Shown here: one piece after another, positions 1-9,350 of the stretch
How positions within the stretch are numbered: the first letter of the stretch is position 1
Layout of the letters: every line of letters starts with the position of its first letter
Assembly: GCF_000177675.1 (NCBI RefSeq)
Contig: NZ_ADGX01000016.1
Location: 1 to 64,000 of the forward strand
From: Parafrankia sp. EUN1f
GTDB lineage: Bacteria; Actinomycetota; Actinomycetes; Frankiales; Frankiaceae
Direction of reading: 5' to 3'
DNA: 64,000 bases
Position numbers and translations under genes: made by a program
The notes under the pieces: generated by a model
The model's database searches: none
What the model saw: only the letters and a program-made list of their open reading frames with translations
Told to the model about the DNA's origin: nothing

Positions 1-2
1 CG

Positions 3-1109
3 TGGTTCGAGCGCACCGGTACGGGCACGCCCGGCGCGGCAGCGGGTGCGGGCGCGGGCGCGGCACATAATCGGCCGCCAGCGGCGTCGGGTGGCGGCAG
101 GCCGGCGCCCGCGGCGGAGCCCGGGTCGGCACCGCTGCCCGGGGCCAGTGCGGTCGACCCTCCGACGATGCGGGTGGACCTGCGTCGCGTCAGCGCCCGC
201 CGCCCGGATGCCACGCCCGCCGCTGTCGAGCCGGGTGCGGTCCCGGTACCCGAACAGCCCGGCATCGGCGCCAGCAGGGGCGGCGCCGGCAACGGCGGCG
301 GGAGCGGCGCTGGCGAGACGGGTGCGGACGCGCCGCCCACGACCGGCGTTCCACGTGCCGTCGTCAGCCGGGACGCTGTTGCCCATTCGTGGCATCACAC
401 CGAGGCGACCGCGGCCGATCCCGTCCCGTCGCGGCCCGTCGAGCAGCCGCGGCCCGTAGAGCAACTGCGGACCGTGGAGCGGCCGCGGCCGGTGGAGCGG
501 CCGGCGGTTCGGACGCGACCCGATCCGACCACGAAGACCGCCGACGCCTTCGACGATCCATCCGAGTCCGCCGAGGTAGAGCCGCGTTCCGACCAGACCC
601 GTCCGGGGCCGGCCCACGCCAGGACCTCGCCACCACCGTCCCGGCGGCGAGAAGGGGGCCTGCTGCTTCTCGCCGGTGGCGCGTCCGCCGTGGCGGCGTT
701 TCTGCCGTGGAGCACCCTGACGGGCGGCGACGAGACGCGAACCTTCGACGGTGTGACGGCCGGTGACGGCCGGCTTTCCCTCGTCGCGGGGCTTGTGCTC
801 ATCGCTGTCGGTGTCAGCTGGCTGCGCGGCGCTGCGCGTCAGGGGACGGGACGTCCGGGGGCGGGATGGCTGGGCGACGGGAGTTCGGCCGGAACCGCGA
901 TGGCCCGGTTGGCGGCCCTGCTGATCGTCGCTGTGTCCGGTTTTGACCTGGCGTTCGGCCCGCCGCCGTTGGCGTCCTTCCGGGGGATATCGGCTGATGT
1001 GTTTGAGCTCCGCCCGGAACTGGGCGTGGGTGTCACGCTGGTTGCCGGTCTTGTCGCACTGTTCGCGTCGACCCGCCGCGGTCGAGGCGGGCGCGCGAAG
1101 CGTCGCTGA
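3..1109 (+). CDS. Four-helix membrane protein, 5' end outside window
   Basis: The frame is open from the first bases of the window, so the real start lies upstream. An ATG at 168 exists, but Ala/Gly/Pro-rich sequence of the same style runs through it. The visible 368 residues have a long charged, low-complexity N-terminal part, with degenerate RPVEQ/RPVER repeats around nt 430-510. The C-terminal block has four predicted membrane segments (roughly nt 657-717, 765-825, 900-955 and 1020-1075). That block matches the layout of the gene that follows, including a Trp just after helix 1 and a Gly-rich helix 2. No catalytic motif is visible and I do not recognise a function. The protein is probably membrane-anchored with a cytoplasmic disordered tail. 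Confidence 0.6.
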   Translation, partial: WFERTGTGTPGAAAGAGAGAAHNRPPAASGGGRPAPAAEPGSAPLPGASAVDPPTMRVDLRRVSARRPDATPAAVEPGAVPVPEQPGIGASRGGAGNGGGSGAGETGADAPPTTGVPRAVVSRDAVAHSWHHTEATAADPVPSRPVEQPRPVEQLRTVERPRPVERPAVRTRPDPTTKTADAFDDPSESAEVEPRSDQTRPGPAHARTSPPPSRRREGGLLLLAGGASAVAAFLPWSTLTGGDETRTFDGVTAGDGRLSLVAGLVLIAVGVSWLRGAARQGTGRPGAGWLGDGSSAGTAMARLAALLIVAVSGFDLAFGPPPLASFRGISADVFELRPELGVGVTLVAGLVALFASTRRGRGGRAKRR

Positions 1110-1318
1110 CCCACTCGTCCATCGCGCCGGCGTCTGGTCGCGTTACGTGGTACCACCATCGCGGGCGGTGGAGCCGCCCGGCCGGTCGCGGCCGGGGGCC
1201 GCGGCCGATCCACGGTCGCGCCCGGGTGCTCACTGCGCTGCGGGGTGATTCGGGGTCGGAACCGGTTGAGATAGCCGCCTGGCGGGCACGCCGGTTCCGC
1301 GTCGATGGGGGAGGAACG

Positions 1319-2086
1319 GTGGGTGAGCAGCAGCAGGCGAGTCCCTGGGCCCGCCCGGCCGGGGCACAGCGGGCGGTTCCGATGGAGGCGGCTCAGGTGG
1401 GGGAGGCGCCGGAGAGCGACGGTCGCCTGGCCGCCTGGCGAGCCGCGGCGGCCGCCACGGCCGATCCCCGGTGGGCGAAACAACCGGGTGAGCCTGAGCT
1501 CTCGCTCCCTGAGTGGGAGTGGCAGCCGGCGGGCGATGACCGCCGTCCCGGCGCAGCGCACGTTTCCGAAGGAGAGCGCGGAGCACCGGTCGGGGACGAG
1601 ATCGATCCGGCGCCGGTCCGGTCCGCTCACCGGGCGAGACACACCTTCGCGGCGCTGTGCCCGCCGCTGGTCGTTGTCGCCGGTGGAGCGGCGGTCATCG
1701 GCTCGACGATGACCTGGGCGACGGTGCACGCGTTCGGCCTGATGGAGTTCGCCGTCCGGGGGACGGATCCGGACCAGCATGGCCACCTCACGATTCTGCT
1801 GGGCATCCTCGCGATGGCGGCGGGCCTGCTGCTGGCCGGGCGGCGGGTCGACTGGGGGCGGATGCTGGCCGCGGTCGCGGGTCTGATGCTGGCGGTCACC
1901 GCCGTCGTCGACGTGGCCCGGCTGCGCGCGGGCGGGGTGCTCGTCGGCTCGGGGATCGACGCCACCGTCGATCTGGGCCCGGGTCTGTTCGTGGTCGGTG
2001 CCAGCGGGGTGGTGCTGGTCCTCGCGGGGGTGTTGGTGCGTTACACGGCGCTGGTACGCAGGGCCGACGCGCCGACCGACAACTGA
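1319..2086 (+). CDS. Four-helix membrane protein, paralogue of the preceding gene
   Basis: I chose the GTG at 1319 because a purine-rich GGGGGAGGAA ribosome site ends about three bases before it. An in-frame upstream ATG (1226) lacks one. The 255-residue product has a soluble, charged first half, then four predicted membrane segments (approx. nt 1645-1715, 1785-1845, 1860-1920 and 1980-2050) ending in a short basic tail. The helix pattern and the Trp after helix 1 resemble the upstream neighbour, so the two look like a tandem duplication that diverged in the soluble part. No enzymatic motif is seen and the function is unknown. A strong hairpin lies about 50 bp downstream. Confidence 0.65.
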   Translation: MGEQQQASPWARPAGAQRAVPMEAAQVGEAPESDGRLAAWRAAAAATADPRWAKQPGEPELSLPEWEWQPAGDDRRPGAAHVSEGERGAPVGDEIDPAPVRSAHRARHTFAALCPPLVVVAGGAAVIGSTMTWATVHAFGLMEFAVRGTDPDQHGHLTILLGILAMAAGLLLAGRRVDWGRMLAAVAGLMLAVTAVVDVARLRAGGVLVGSGIDATVDLGPGLFVVGASGVVLVLAGVLVRYTALVRRADAPTDN

Positions 2087-2133
2087 CCGGCCGCGTGCGC
2101 GCAGGGGAACCCGGGGCCGCGCACCCAGGGTTG

Positions 2134-2173
2134 CCCCCACCCGCATGACCCCCGAACAGGGGTCCGGTGGGGG
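2134..2173 (+). terminator. Nested GC-rich hairpin downstream of membrane gene
   Basis: An outer arm CCCCCACC (2134-2141) pairs with GGTGGGGG (2166-2173), and an inner arm ACCCC pairs with GGGGT around a six-base loop. There is no T-tract, as is common for actinobacterial terminators. The position, about 50 bp after the stop at 2086, supports a terminator. Confidence 0.55.
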
Positions 2174-2373
2174 CCGGATTTGGGTCATGACGGCGTGGGG
2201 CTGATCGGGAAGACTTCATATCAAGGCACACGGGTGACGGGGGAATCGGAGTTTCGGGCCTGGGGGGGATTCGGGCTCTGATCACACTCGTGGGCCTCGG
2301 GCGCGCACTCTGTCGGGCAGAGGGGGGCGCGAGGCATGCGCCGGACGCGGGGATCCGGCGTGCGCCAGGTGGT

Positions 2374-2400
2374 GGGCACCGGCTGCCCGAGCCGGTGCCC
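2374..2400 (-). terminator. Perfect 11-bp hairpin beyond the response regulator stop
   Basis: GGGCACCGGCT (2374-2384) and AGCCGGTGCCC (2390-2400) form a perfect stem around five bases. It lies about 85 bp past the stop of the reverse-strand response regulator and could terminate transcription from both sides. Confidence 0.5.
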
Positions 2401-2484
2401 AGCACACATCCACCTGCACGTGGACACGTCTGCACGTTGACAACGCAGAGCCAACGAGGTCGGCTGAGGCTGGGGGCTGGCTGG

Positions 2485-3126
2485 TCAGGTTCCGTCGAGG
2501 TGACCGTCCTCGACCGCGAGGCGGTAGAGATCGACCTTCGTGTCGGCGTGGCGGCCGGCCCGGCGATACTTCATCCGTACCCGGTCGATGTACTGCTTCG
2601 CGGTCTCCGGGGAGACGTCCATCTTGCGGGCGACGGTCTTGAGCGGCATCCCGGTGGCGTAGAGCCGGAGGGCCTCCAGTTCCTGCGGTGAGAGCTGCGG
2701 CCGATCGGGTGCCTTGTCGGTGAGCAGCATGAAGGCCAGCTGGGGCGAGACCCAGCCATTGCCCTCGCTGGCCGCGCGGATCGCCGTTCCTAGTTCCTCG
2801 ACGTCATCGGTCTTCGTCACGAAGCCGCACGCGCCGGCGCGCATCGCGGCGCGGACGCCGTCCGGATCGGCCAGCGCGCTGAAGACGATCACCGCGGTGC
2901 CGGCCTGGATGAGGCGCCGGATGTTGTCAGGTGCCTGCGACCCGTCGCCCAGATCGAGGTCGAGCAGGACGACGGCGGCGTCGCGGCCGGGGCCCGCCAG
3001 CAGCGCGCGGATCGACGTCGCCGTTGCCACGAGCTCCAGGCCCTCGACGCCCGCGAGGACGTCGGCGAGGCCGCGCAGCACGATGGGGTGATCGTCGACC
3101 GCCGCGACGGGGACGATCGTGCTCAC
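2485..3126 (-). CDS. NarL/LuxR-type response regulator
   Basis: The 213-residue protein has a receiver domain (about residues 5-120) and a C-terminal LuxR-type helix-turn-helix (about 145-205). Receiver residues are in place: the acidic pair D11/D12, phospho-acceptor D56 in VVLLDLDLGDG, S84 and K106. The output domain begins with LSPQELEALRLYATG, the usual opening of the family, so it should be a phosphorylation-controlled transcription factor. Translation starts at a GTG. No histidine kinase lies beside it, so it is an orphan regulator whose partner is encoded elsewhere. The next gene upstream on the same strand (EgtE-like) is 208 bp away and is probably not cotranscribed. Confidence 0.9.
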   Translation of the reverse strand: MSTIVPVAAVDDHPIVLRGLADVLAGVEGLELVATATSIRALLAGPGRDAAVVLLDLDLGDGSQAPDNIRRLIQAGTAVIVFSALADPDGVRAAMRAGACGFVTKTDDVEELGTAIRAASEGNGWVSPQLAFMLLTDKAPDRPQLSPQELEALRLYATGMPLKTVARKMDVSPETAKQYIDRVRMKYRRAGRHADTKVDLYRLAVEDGHLDGT

Positions 3127-3334
3127 CGCGCCGCCGCTTCCTGCTTCGCCGCTCTGTGGATCACGATCCCTCCATGGTTCTACCCGATCGCGGCATTAGG
3201 CATGACGTGTCCGCACCCCCCCACAGAGGTCCGCCACCGGACACCATGTCCGTAGGGGAGTCATTTCAGCAGATCTCCGCTGGATGCCGCCAGCAGGTTC
3301 CTGGGCGCCATCGCTGCCGAGACGGTTTGAAATG

Positions 3335-4705
3335 CTACGGGGAGATTTGTCGCACGGAGGTTGTCTCCAGGGTGGCTTCCCGGTCGCTGTCCGGGCGGCC
3401 CCACCGGTCGAGCGCCTCGGCGAGCTGATCGATCTCGGCGGGAATGGTGTCGACATGGGCGCTGATCCGCAGCACGGGCCCGGTCAGCTCCGGCGCCCGG
3501 CCGACCGGGATCGGGCCGGTCAGTATCCGTGCCCGGCGGTACAGAGCCTGCGAGGTGGCGAGTGGGTCCGCGTTCGGCGGCGGCCGCAGCGTGACGATCC
3601 CGCAGGGGGAGTCGGCCTCCTCCCCGAGCCGCCAGCCGGCGACCCCGTCCAGTGCCCGGCGTGCGTGCCGGGCGAGCGCGGCGATCCGGGTGCGCATCGC
3701 CGAAAGGTCCTCGGTGAACAGCTCCGAGAGCGCGGTGGCCAGCCCGACCCGGCTCGCCACCGAGGCCTCCCCCACCGAGAGCCTGGCCATGCCCGCCAAC
3801 GGACGCCCGGCTGCCTCGGGGCGCCCGCCGGGATCCCACAGGTCCACCGGGTGCGCGGAGTACAGGCTGGGGGCTCCGACGCCCAGCCGTTCGACGACCT
3901 CGGGTCGCACCGCGACGAAGCCCGCGCCACGCGGGCCGCACAGCCATTTGCGCGAGGTGCCCGTCCAGGCTGACGCCGCGATCCCGGTGACATCGACCTG
4001 GCCGAGTGACTGCGCGACATCGAGAACCAGATCGACTCCGGCCGCCGCGCAGCGGGCCGCCACCTCCGCCGCCGGCTGGACCACCCCACGCTGGCTGGGA
4101 ACCTGCGGGAACGTCACCAGGGCAAGATCCTCGAGGCCGGCACGCCAGCGACCGGCGGCACCGCCGCCCGGCGGGTGCAGCCCCGCGCGGTCGAGCCGGC
4201 CGAGGTCGATCCGCCCCAGCTCGTCGACCGGCAGCTCGAGCAGCTCCAGCCCGTCCCGGGCTGCCCGGGACGCGAGCAGCAGCAGGTTGGCGCCGTAGTC
4301 ACCGGGCACGACGCCGATCCGTGATCCGGGCGGCAGCGGCCACGCGGCGAGCAGTGCCCCGAAACCCGTCGTGGCCGAATACTGGAAGGCCACATCGTCG
4401 GCCGTGAGCCCGGGCCCCAGCAGCGCGGCGAGGCGGGCACGTGCCCCCGCCAGGGCCTCGGCGGCCTCCATCTCGGCGACATACGCGCCGGCCAGGACCT
4501 CCCGGCGCAGATGGTCCACCTGGGCGGTGATCGTGGCGATGCTCGGCCGGCTGGCCGCCGCCGCATCCAGGTGGACGACGCCATCCTGCGCCCGGGCGGC
4601 ACGCCATCGCCGGCCGAGCTCTGCCTGCGGCACCAGCGGCGTCGCGCTGTCCGGCCGGCCGGTCGGGGCAGCCGCGACGTCCGGTTCGGGTGGCGTCTGA
4701 TCCAC
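3335..4705 (-). CDS. egtE: Class V aminotransferase-fold PLP enzyme, EgtE-like
   Basis: The 456-residue protein shows the class V aminotransferase/cysteine-desulfurase fold. The Schiff-base lysine is K253 in TGTSRKWLCGPRGAGF, and the PLP-binding Asp/Gln pair is D229 and Q232 in LVLDVAQSLGQ. Stretches such as the opening HLDAAAASRPS, the central PGDYGANL and SRKWL..GPRG resemble, from memory, mycobacterial EgtE, the lyase that cleaves hercynylcysteine sulfoxide to ergothioneine. No egtB, egtC or egtD lies beside it in this window, which weakens the assignment; a generic isopenicillin epimerase-like or desulfurase-like enzyme is the alternative. The start is GTG. Upstream is a divergent promoter region shared with the panE-like gene. 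Confidence 0.65.
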   Translation of the reverse strand: MDQTPPEPDVAAAPTGRPDSATPLVPQAELGRRWRAARAQDGVVHLDAAAASRPSIATITAQVDHLRREVLAGAYVAEMEAAEALAGARARLAALLGPGLTADDVAFQYSATTGFGALLAAWPLPPGSRIGVVPGDYGANLLLLASRAARDGLELLELPVDELGRIDLGRLDRAGLHPPGGGAAGRWRAGLEDLALVTFPQVPSQRGVVQPAAEVAARCAAAGVDLVLDVAQSLGQVDVTGIAASAWTGTSRKWLCGPRGAGFVAVRPEVVERLGVGAPSLYSAHPVDLWDPGGRPEAAGRPLAGMARLSVGEASVASRVGLATALSELFTEDLSAMRTRIAALARHARRALDGVAGWRLGEEADSPCGIVTLRPPPNADPLATSQALYRRARILTGPIPVGRAPELTGPVLRISAHVDTIPAEIDQLAEALDRWGRPDSDREATLETTSVRQISP

Positions 4706-4939
4706 CCCGTCAGTCTCGCAGCCGTCCGCGTGGCCGCAAAGCCATTACGTCGGCGCTGTCCGTGGCGGCCGGTGGGTTCGCCACCCAGGTCGCCCGCGGG
4801 CGACGGCGCGGGCGAATCGGAGCCCGGAGCTCCGTTATTCTGCGCGGATGTCTGTCTGTGTCCGGCCCGGATCGCCGTACCGCCTCGGGGCGGAGACCAC
4901 CACGCCGCCGGCGGGGCTCCTCGGGCGGGGGCGGGCGGT

Positions 4940-6052
4940 ATGACAGCGACGGCGCCAGGGCGGGACGCCGCCGTGTTCCAGGGGCGGGTGGTGCCGGGCG
5001 ACCGGCCGGGAAACGGGCCGGAGCGCCCGCAGGAGGAGCGTCTGAAGGCGAAGCGGCCGCGGCCGGCGCGGGTGGCGGTCGTGGGGGCCGGTGCGGTCGG
5101 CACCTACCTCGCCGCACGCGCCAGCGAGGCCGGCGCCCAGGTGGTGCTCTGTGCCCGCCGCGGTGGCTTCGAGCGGATTCAGGTCGTCAGCGCGCCGGGC
5201 GGCCCGGCCGCCGAGCGGCCGATGAGGGTGATCACGGATCCCGCCGAGCTGGGCCAAACGGTCGACTGGGTGGTGGTGGCGACCAAGGCGCACCAGACCC
5301 CCGCCGCCCTGGGCTGGCTGCACGCGGCCCTGGAGCTTCGTCGCGACGTCGGCGTGGTCGTCGCGCAGAACGGTGTGCGCCAGGCCGATCAGGTCAGCCC
5401 GCCGGTGCCCCACGACTGCGTGTTGCCCGCCGTGGTCTACATCAACGCGGAGCTGGCCGGGCCGGGCGTCGTGCGGCATCTGGCGTACGGCGTGCTCCAG
5501 GTGCCCGACTGCGCGCTCGGTGAGCGGTTCGCCCGGGTCCTGCCGGTGGGCGACGTCCGCCTCGTCGACGATGTCGTCACCGCCGCCTGGTCGAAGCTGC
5601 TCAGCAACAGCGCGGCCAACTCCCTGACCGCCCTGACCAGCCGTGGCCTGGAGGTGATGCGGCGTCCCGACGTCGGCGCGCTCGCGCTGGCGGTGATGCG
5701 GGAGACCGCCGCGGTGGGCCGCGCGGACGGCGCACGGCTGCCCGCGGACGCCCCCGAACGCACCCTGGACCGGATCTGCAACCAGCCGGCGGGCGCGGGG
5801 ACCTCGATGCTGCGTGACCGGCTGGCGGGGCGCCCGCTGGAGCATGAGGCGCTGATCGGCGCCGTCGTCCGCATCGGTGAGGAGGTCGGGGTGGCGACCC
5901 CGACCTGCTCCACGTTGCTGCCCCTGCTCGCCGCCATCAACGTGGCCGCCAGCCCCGACGTCAGGCGGGGAGAGGCGTCAGGAGGCGCGCTCGGGGACGG
6001 CGTCGGCGACGATGTGCTCGGCGATGGCCAGCGACGCGGTGGCGCCCGGTGA
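4940..6052 (+). CDS. panE: 2-dehydropantoate 2-reductase (ketopantoate reductase)-like
   Basis: The 370-residue product has a Rossmann N-terminal domain with the nucleotide loop GAGAVG (residues 49-54) behind a 40-residue extension. A helical C-terminal domain follows, typical of the PanE/ApbA family, which reduces ketopantoate to pantoate with NADPH for coenzyme A synthesis. The family lysine is plausibly in AAWSKLLSNSAANSLTAL. ATG 4940 is preceded by a G-rich stretch. An alternative shorter start would remove the N-terminal extension. The last 75 bp overlap, tail to tail, the end of the reverse-strand lhgO gene. Many actinomycetes carry several PanE paralogues, so pantothenate synthesis is likely but not certain. 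Confidence 0.8.
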   Translation: MTATAPGRDAAVFQGRVVPGDRPGNGPERPQEERLKAKRPRPARVAVVGAGAVGTYLAARASEAGAQVVLCARRGGFERIQVVSAPGGPAAERPMRVITDPAELGQTVDWVVVATKAHQTPAALGWLHAALELRRDVGVVVAQNGVRQADQVSPPVPHDCVLPAVVYINAELAGPGVVRHLAYGVLQVPDCALGERFARVLPVGDVRLVDDVVTAAWSKLLSNSAANSLTALTSRGLEVMRRPDVGALALAVMRETAAVGRADGARLPADAPERTLDRICNQPAGAGTSMLRDRLAGRPLEHEALIGAVVRIGEEVGVATPTCSTLLPLLAAINVAASPDVRRGEASGGALGDGVGDDVLGDGQRRGGAR

Positions 6053-7261
6053 CGGCGCGTTGCGCACGTGGACGACGCGCCCGCGCACCGCGAGCACGAA
6101 GTCGTCGACGAGGCTGCCGTCCCGCGCGACCGCCTGGGCACGGACGCCGGCGGGCCCGCGCACCACGTCGGCGGACCGCAGCTCGGGCACGTACCGCCGT
6201 GCTTCGGCGACGAACGCCCGCTTGCTCGCGGTGCGCAGCATCTCCTTGGCGCCGGTGCGCCAGTGCGTCCGCGCCATCTTCTGGAAGCCCGGCCACGCCA
6301 GGGTCTGGCGCAGGTCGCCCCGGTCGAAGGTGCCCAGGGTGTAGCCCTCCCGGGCGGTGGCGAGGACGGCGTTCGGGCCGACCAGGATCTCCCCGTCCAC
6401 CCGCTTGGTCAGGTGGATGCCCAGGAACGGGTAGCGCGGATCGGGCACCGGGTAGATCAGGCCACGCACCAGGCCACGACGCTCGGGCCGCAGCAGCCAG
6501 TAGTCACCCCGGAAGGGAATGATCCGCGGCGAGCTGTCCTCGCCGGTGAGCGCGGCGACCTCGTCCGAGTGCAGGCCCGCGCACGAGATCAGCAGGTCGA
6601 ACGGCCCGACCGACTCGGAGACCGTCTCAACCAGGCCGTTGTCGGTGGTGGCCGTGTGCCGGGTGCCGTTCGGCCTGATCGACGCCTTGCCCCGGACCCG
6701 CACCCGCAGCCGCACACCGGCCGCGCCGTCGTCGACGCCGATCACCTCCGCGCCGGTGCGGACCGTGCCACCGGCGTCGAGGATGTCCGCGCGCAGGGCC
6801 CGCGCGACGGCCGGGTAGTCGACGATCGCGGTGGTGGGGGAGTGCAGCGCGGCGACGCCCCGGGCATGCGGCTCGATCGCGCGCAGCTCGGCCGCGTCCA
6901 GCATGCGGGTGTCGGGCACACCGTTCGCCTCCGCGCGCCCGGCGATGTCCGCGAGCCGGTCGAGCTCGCTGTCATCGACAGCGACCACGACCTTGCCGCA
7001 CTCGTCGTAGCGGATGCCGCGGGACTCGCAGTACTCGCGAAGCATCCCCACCCCGCGCCGGCACAGCGTCGCCTTGAGCGAGCCCGGCTTGTAGTACAGG
7101 CCGGCGTGCACGACGCCGCTGTTGCGCCCGGTCTGGTGCTGGGCGACGTCGTGCTCCTTCTCGAACACGGTGACCGTCGATCCGGGCACGACCTGCCCGA
7201 GCCGGCGGGCAACTGCCAGGCCCAGGATCCCGCCGCCGATGACCGCGATCCGCTCCGCCAC
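5978..7261 (-). CDS. lhgO: L-2-hydroxyglutarate oxidase (FAD-dependent)
   Basis: The protein is a DAO-type flavoprotein with an N-terminal dinucleotide-binding motif IAVIGGGILGLAVARRLG. Family-typical stretches follow: QTGRNSGVVHAGLYYKPGSL, the IPFRGDYW and YPVPDPRYPFLGIHLT region, and a C-terminal GPAGVRAQAV. These are characteristic of LhgO, which oxidises L-2-hydroxyglutarate to 2-oxoglutarate and passes electrons to the membrane quinone pool. I chose GTG 7261 because GGAGG sits eight bases upstream; upstream GTGs at 7276 and 7285 would add 5-8 residues. The length (about 427) fits the family. Its 3' end overlaps panE by 75 bp in convergent orientation. Confidence 0.88.
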   Translation of the reverse strand: MAERIAVIGGGILGLAVARRLGQVVPGSTVTVFEKEHDVAQHQTGRNSGVVHAGLYYKPGSLKATLCRRGVGMLREYCESRGIRYDECGKVVVAVDDSELDRLADIAGRAEANGVPDTRMLDAAELRAIEPHARGVAALHSPTTAIVDYPAVARALRADILDAGGTVRTGAEVIGVDDGAAGVRLRVRVRGKASIRPNGTRHTATTDNGLVETVSESVGPFDLLISCAGLHSDEVAALTGEDSSPRIIPFRGDYWLLRPERRGLVRGLIYPVPDPRYPFLGIHLTKRVDGEILVGPNAVLATAREGYTLGTFDRGDLRQTLAWPGFQKMARTHWRTGAKEMLRTASKRAFVAEARRYVPELRSADVVRGPAGVRAQAVARDGSLVDDFVLAVRGRVVHVRNAPSPGATASLAIAEHIVADAVPERAS

Positions 7262-7460
7262 CCGTGCCGCCTCCACTCGTCCCACTCACTGCCACTGCCG
7301 CTGCCATGCCACCGCCCGGTGCCCCGGTGCCGGGCCCGACCTCGGTCCAGTATCGCGGTGCACCCTGCGTGACCGTCCCCGGCTGCCGCCTCCGTGAGGC
7401 TTTTTCGTCTCACGGCCCACCGCAGACACGCCGGGGGTCCGAGCCGACGGCGGAGAAGGC

Positions 7461-9350
7461 TCAGCCGAAGAAGTGGCCCGGCGGGTGCGCGCGGTCGGCG
7501 CGGGAACGGGGCCGCCCGCGCAGCGCCTCGGTGAGCGTCCGCGCGGTGTTGACCAGCGGGACGTGGCTGAACGCCTGGGGGAAGTTGCCGGTCATGCGCC
7601 CCAGCTTCGGGTCGTACTCCTCGGCGAGCAGCCCGACGTCGTTGCGCAGCGACAGCAGGCGCTCGAACAGCTCCTGGGCCTCGTGCACCCGGCCGGACAG
7701 GGCGTAGTTGTCGGCGAGCCAGAAGGTGCAGGCGAGGAAGGCCCCCTCGCCGGCGGGCAGGCCGTCCACGGCACCGTCCTCGGCGGTCGGGTAGCGCATC
7801 ACGAACCCGTCCTCCATCAGCTCACGCTCGATCGCCGCGACGGTGCCGACGACCCGCGGGTCGGTCGCCGGCAGGAAGCCGACCAGCGACATGTAGAGCA
7901 GCGCGGCGTCGAGCTCCTGCGAGCCGTAGTACTGGGTGAAGGTGTTGCGGTCGCTGTCGAAGCCGCGTGCGCACACCTCGTGGTGGATCTCGTCGCGCAG
8001 CGCGGACCAGCGGTCGACCGGCCCGGGCAGCCCGGACTCGATGATCCCCCGCACCGCGCGGTCGGCGGCGACCCAGGCCATGATCTTCGAGTGGACGAAG
8101 TGCCGGCGGGGCCCCCGCACCTCCCAGATGCCCTCGTCGGTCTTGCGCCAACCGGTCTCCAGGAAGTCCATGAGCTTGGTCTGCAGCTGCCAGGAGTCGT
8201 CCCGGCCGTTCTCCTCGGGTGAGTGGATCCCGGAGAGGAACAGGTCCCGGGCGGAGCCCGGCCGGCGGTTGGCGACCGCCATCCGGGCCACGTGCAGGGC
8301 GTCCAGGACCTCCCCGTAGACGTCCAGCTGGAACTGGTCGACGGCGGCGTTGCCCACCCGCACGGGGGAGGAGTTCTCGTAGCCCGGCAGCCACGGGACC
8401 TCGTACTCGGGCAGCCGGCGCTCGCCCGCGACCCCGTACATGATCTGCACCCGCGACGGATCGCCGGCCACCGCCCGCAGCAGCCACTCCCGCCAGGCGG
8501 TCGCCTCGCTGGTGAAACCGGCGTCGAGCAGCGCGAGCAGGGTGATCGTGGCGTCGCGCAGCCAGCAGTAGCGGTAGTCCCAGTTGCGGACGCCGCCGAT
8601 GTGCTCGGGCAGCGAGGTGGTGACCGCGGCGACGATCCCCCCGGTGGGCGCGTAGGTGAGCGCCTTGAGCGTGATCAGCGACCGGCGCACGGCCGGCTGC
8701 CACTGGCCGTCGTAGGTGCAGCCTGCCATCCAGTCCGACCACCAGGCCTCGGTCTGGCTGATCATTCGCCGGATGTCCTGCGGCGCGGGCGCCGGTTCGT
8801 GCGAGGGCCGCCAGGTCAGCGAGAACGGGACGGACTGCCCCGCCGACACGCTGAACTCGGCGTAGGTGGCCATGTCGTGCCCCTCCATCGGGGCGGTGGT
8901 CCACAGCGTCACCGAATCGGGCCCGGCGATGGCGGCGACGGAGTGCTCGTCGAGCCGGCGCACCCAGGGCACGATCGAGCCGTAGTCGAACCGGAAACGC
9001 GTCTCCGAACGCATCCGGACGGTGCCCTCCAGGCACTCCACCAGGCGCAGGACGACGTGCGCGCCCGCCCGGGGGAACATCGCGTCGACGATGCGGACCG
9101 TGCCCGACGCCGTGGTCATGTCGGTTTCCAGCACCAGCGTGTCGCCCCGGTAGCGACGGCTGATCCCCAGCACCGGCTCGGCCGGCGCGATCCGCCAGTG
9201 GCCGGACTCGTTGTCACCGAGCAGCGCCGCGAAGCAGGCCGGTGAGTCGAACCGAGGCAGGCACAGCCAGTCGATCGAGCCGTCGCGCGAGACCAGCGCC
9301 GCCGAATGTGTGTCTCCTATCAGCGCGTAATCCTCGATCAGGGATGGCAC
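7461..9350 (-). CDS. Glycoside hydrolase family 15 protein (trehalase/glucoamylase-like)
   Basis: The 629-residue protein opens with SLIEDYALIGDTHSAALVSRDGSIDWLCLPRFDSPA, split here as SLIEDYALIGD and IDWLCLPRFDSPACFA, the standard start of bacterial GH15 enzymes. The N-terminal beta-sandwich (about 1-215) is followed by the (alpha/alpha)6 catalytic barrel, with WDYRYCWLRDA (around nt 8560-8595) and QFQLDVYGEVLDAL. Acid and base glutamates are expected in the barrel. Mycobacterial relatives act as trehalases; others hydrolyse glucans or dextran, so the substrate is open. No signal peptide is visible, implying an intracellular role in sugar storage or osmolyte turnover. GTG 9350 follows an AGGAG site. 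It is transcribed away from the small gene at 9563. Confidence 0.88.
   Translation of the reverse strand: MPSLIEDYALIGDTHSAALVSRDGSIDWLCLPRFDSPACFAALLGDNESGHWRIAPAEPVLGISRRYRGDTLVLETDMTTASGTVRIVDAMFPRAGAHVVLRLVECLEGTVRMRSETRFRFDYGSIVPWVRRLDEHSVAAIAGPDSVTLWTTAPMEGHDMATYAEFSVSAGQSVPFSLTWRPSHEPAPAPQDIRRMISQTEAWWSDWMAGCTYDGQWQPAVRRSLITLKALTYAPTGGIVAAVTTSLPEHIGGVRNWDYRYCWLRDATITLLALLDAGFTSEATAWREWLLRAVAGDPSRVQIMYGVAGERRLPEYEVPWLPGYENSSPVRVGNAAVDQFQLDVYGEVLDALHVARMAVANRRPGSARDLFLSGIHSPEENGRDDSWQLQTKLMDFLETGWRKTDEGIWEVRGPRRHFVHSKIMAWVAADRAVRGIIESGLPGPVDRWSALRDEIHHEVCARGFDSDRNTFTQYYGSQELDAALLYMSLVGFLPATDPRVVGTVAAIERELMEDGFVMRYPTAEDGAVDGLPAGEGAFLACTFWLADNYALSGRVHEAQELFERLLSLRNDVGLLAEEYDPKLGRMTGNFPQAFSHVPLVNTARTLTEALRGRPRSRADRAHPPGHFFG

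Larger units (their letters stand above)
2087..2484. other. Intergenic region with two hairpins, no gene
   Basis: The space lies between a forward gene and a reverse gene (convergent). It holds two strong inverted repeats, listed separately, and no open frame with a plausible start or coding bias. Several short frames cross it on both strands, but none has a ribosome site. Confidence 0.5.

Noticed and set aside
839-2188. A 449-codon reverse frame across the first two membrane genes
   Set aside because: His/Arg/Pro/Gln-rich product typical of shadow frames; it spans two forward genes and their spacer.
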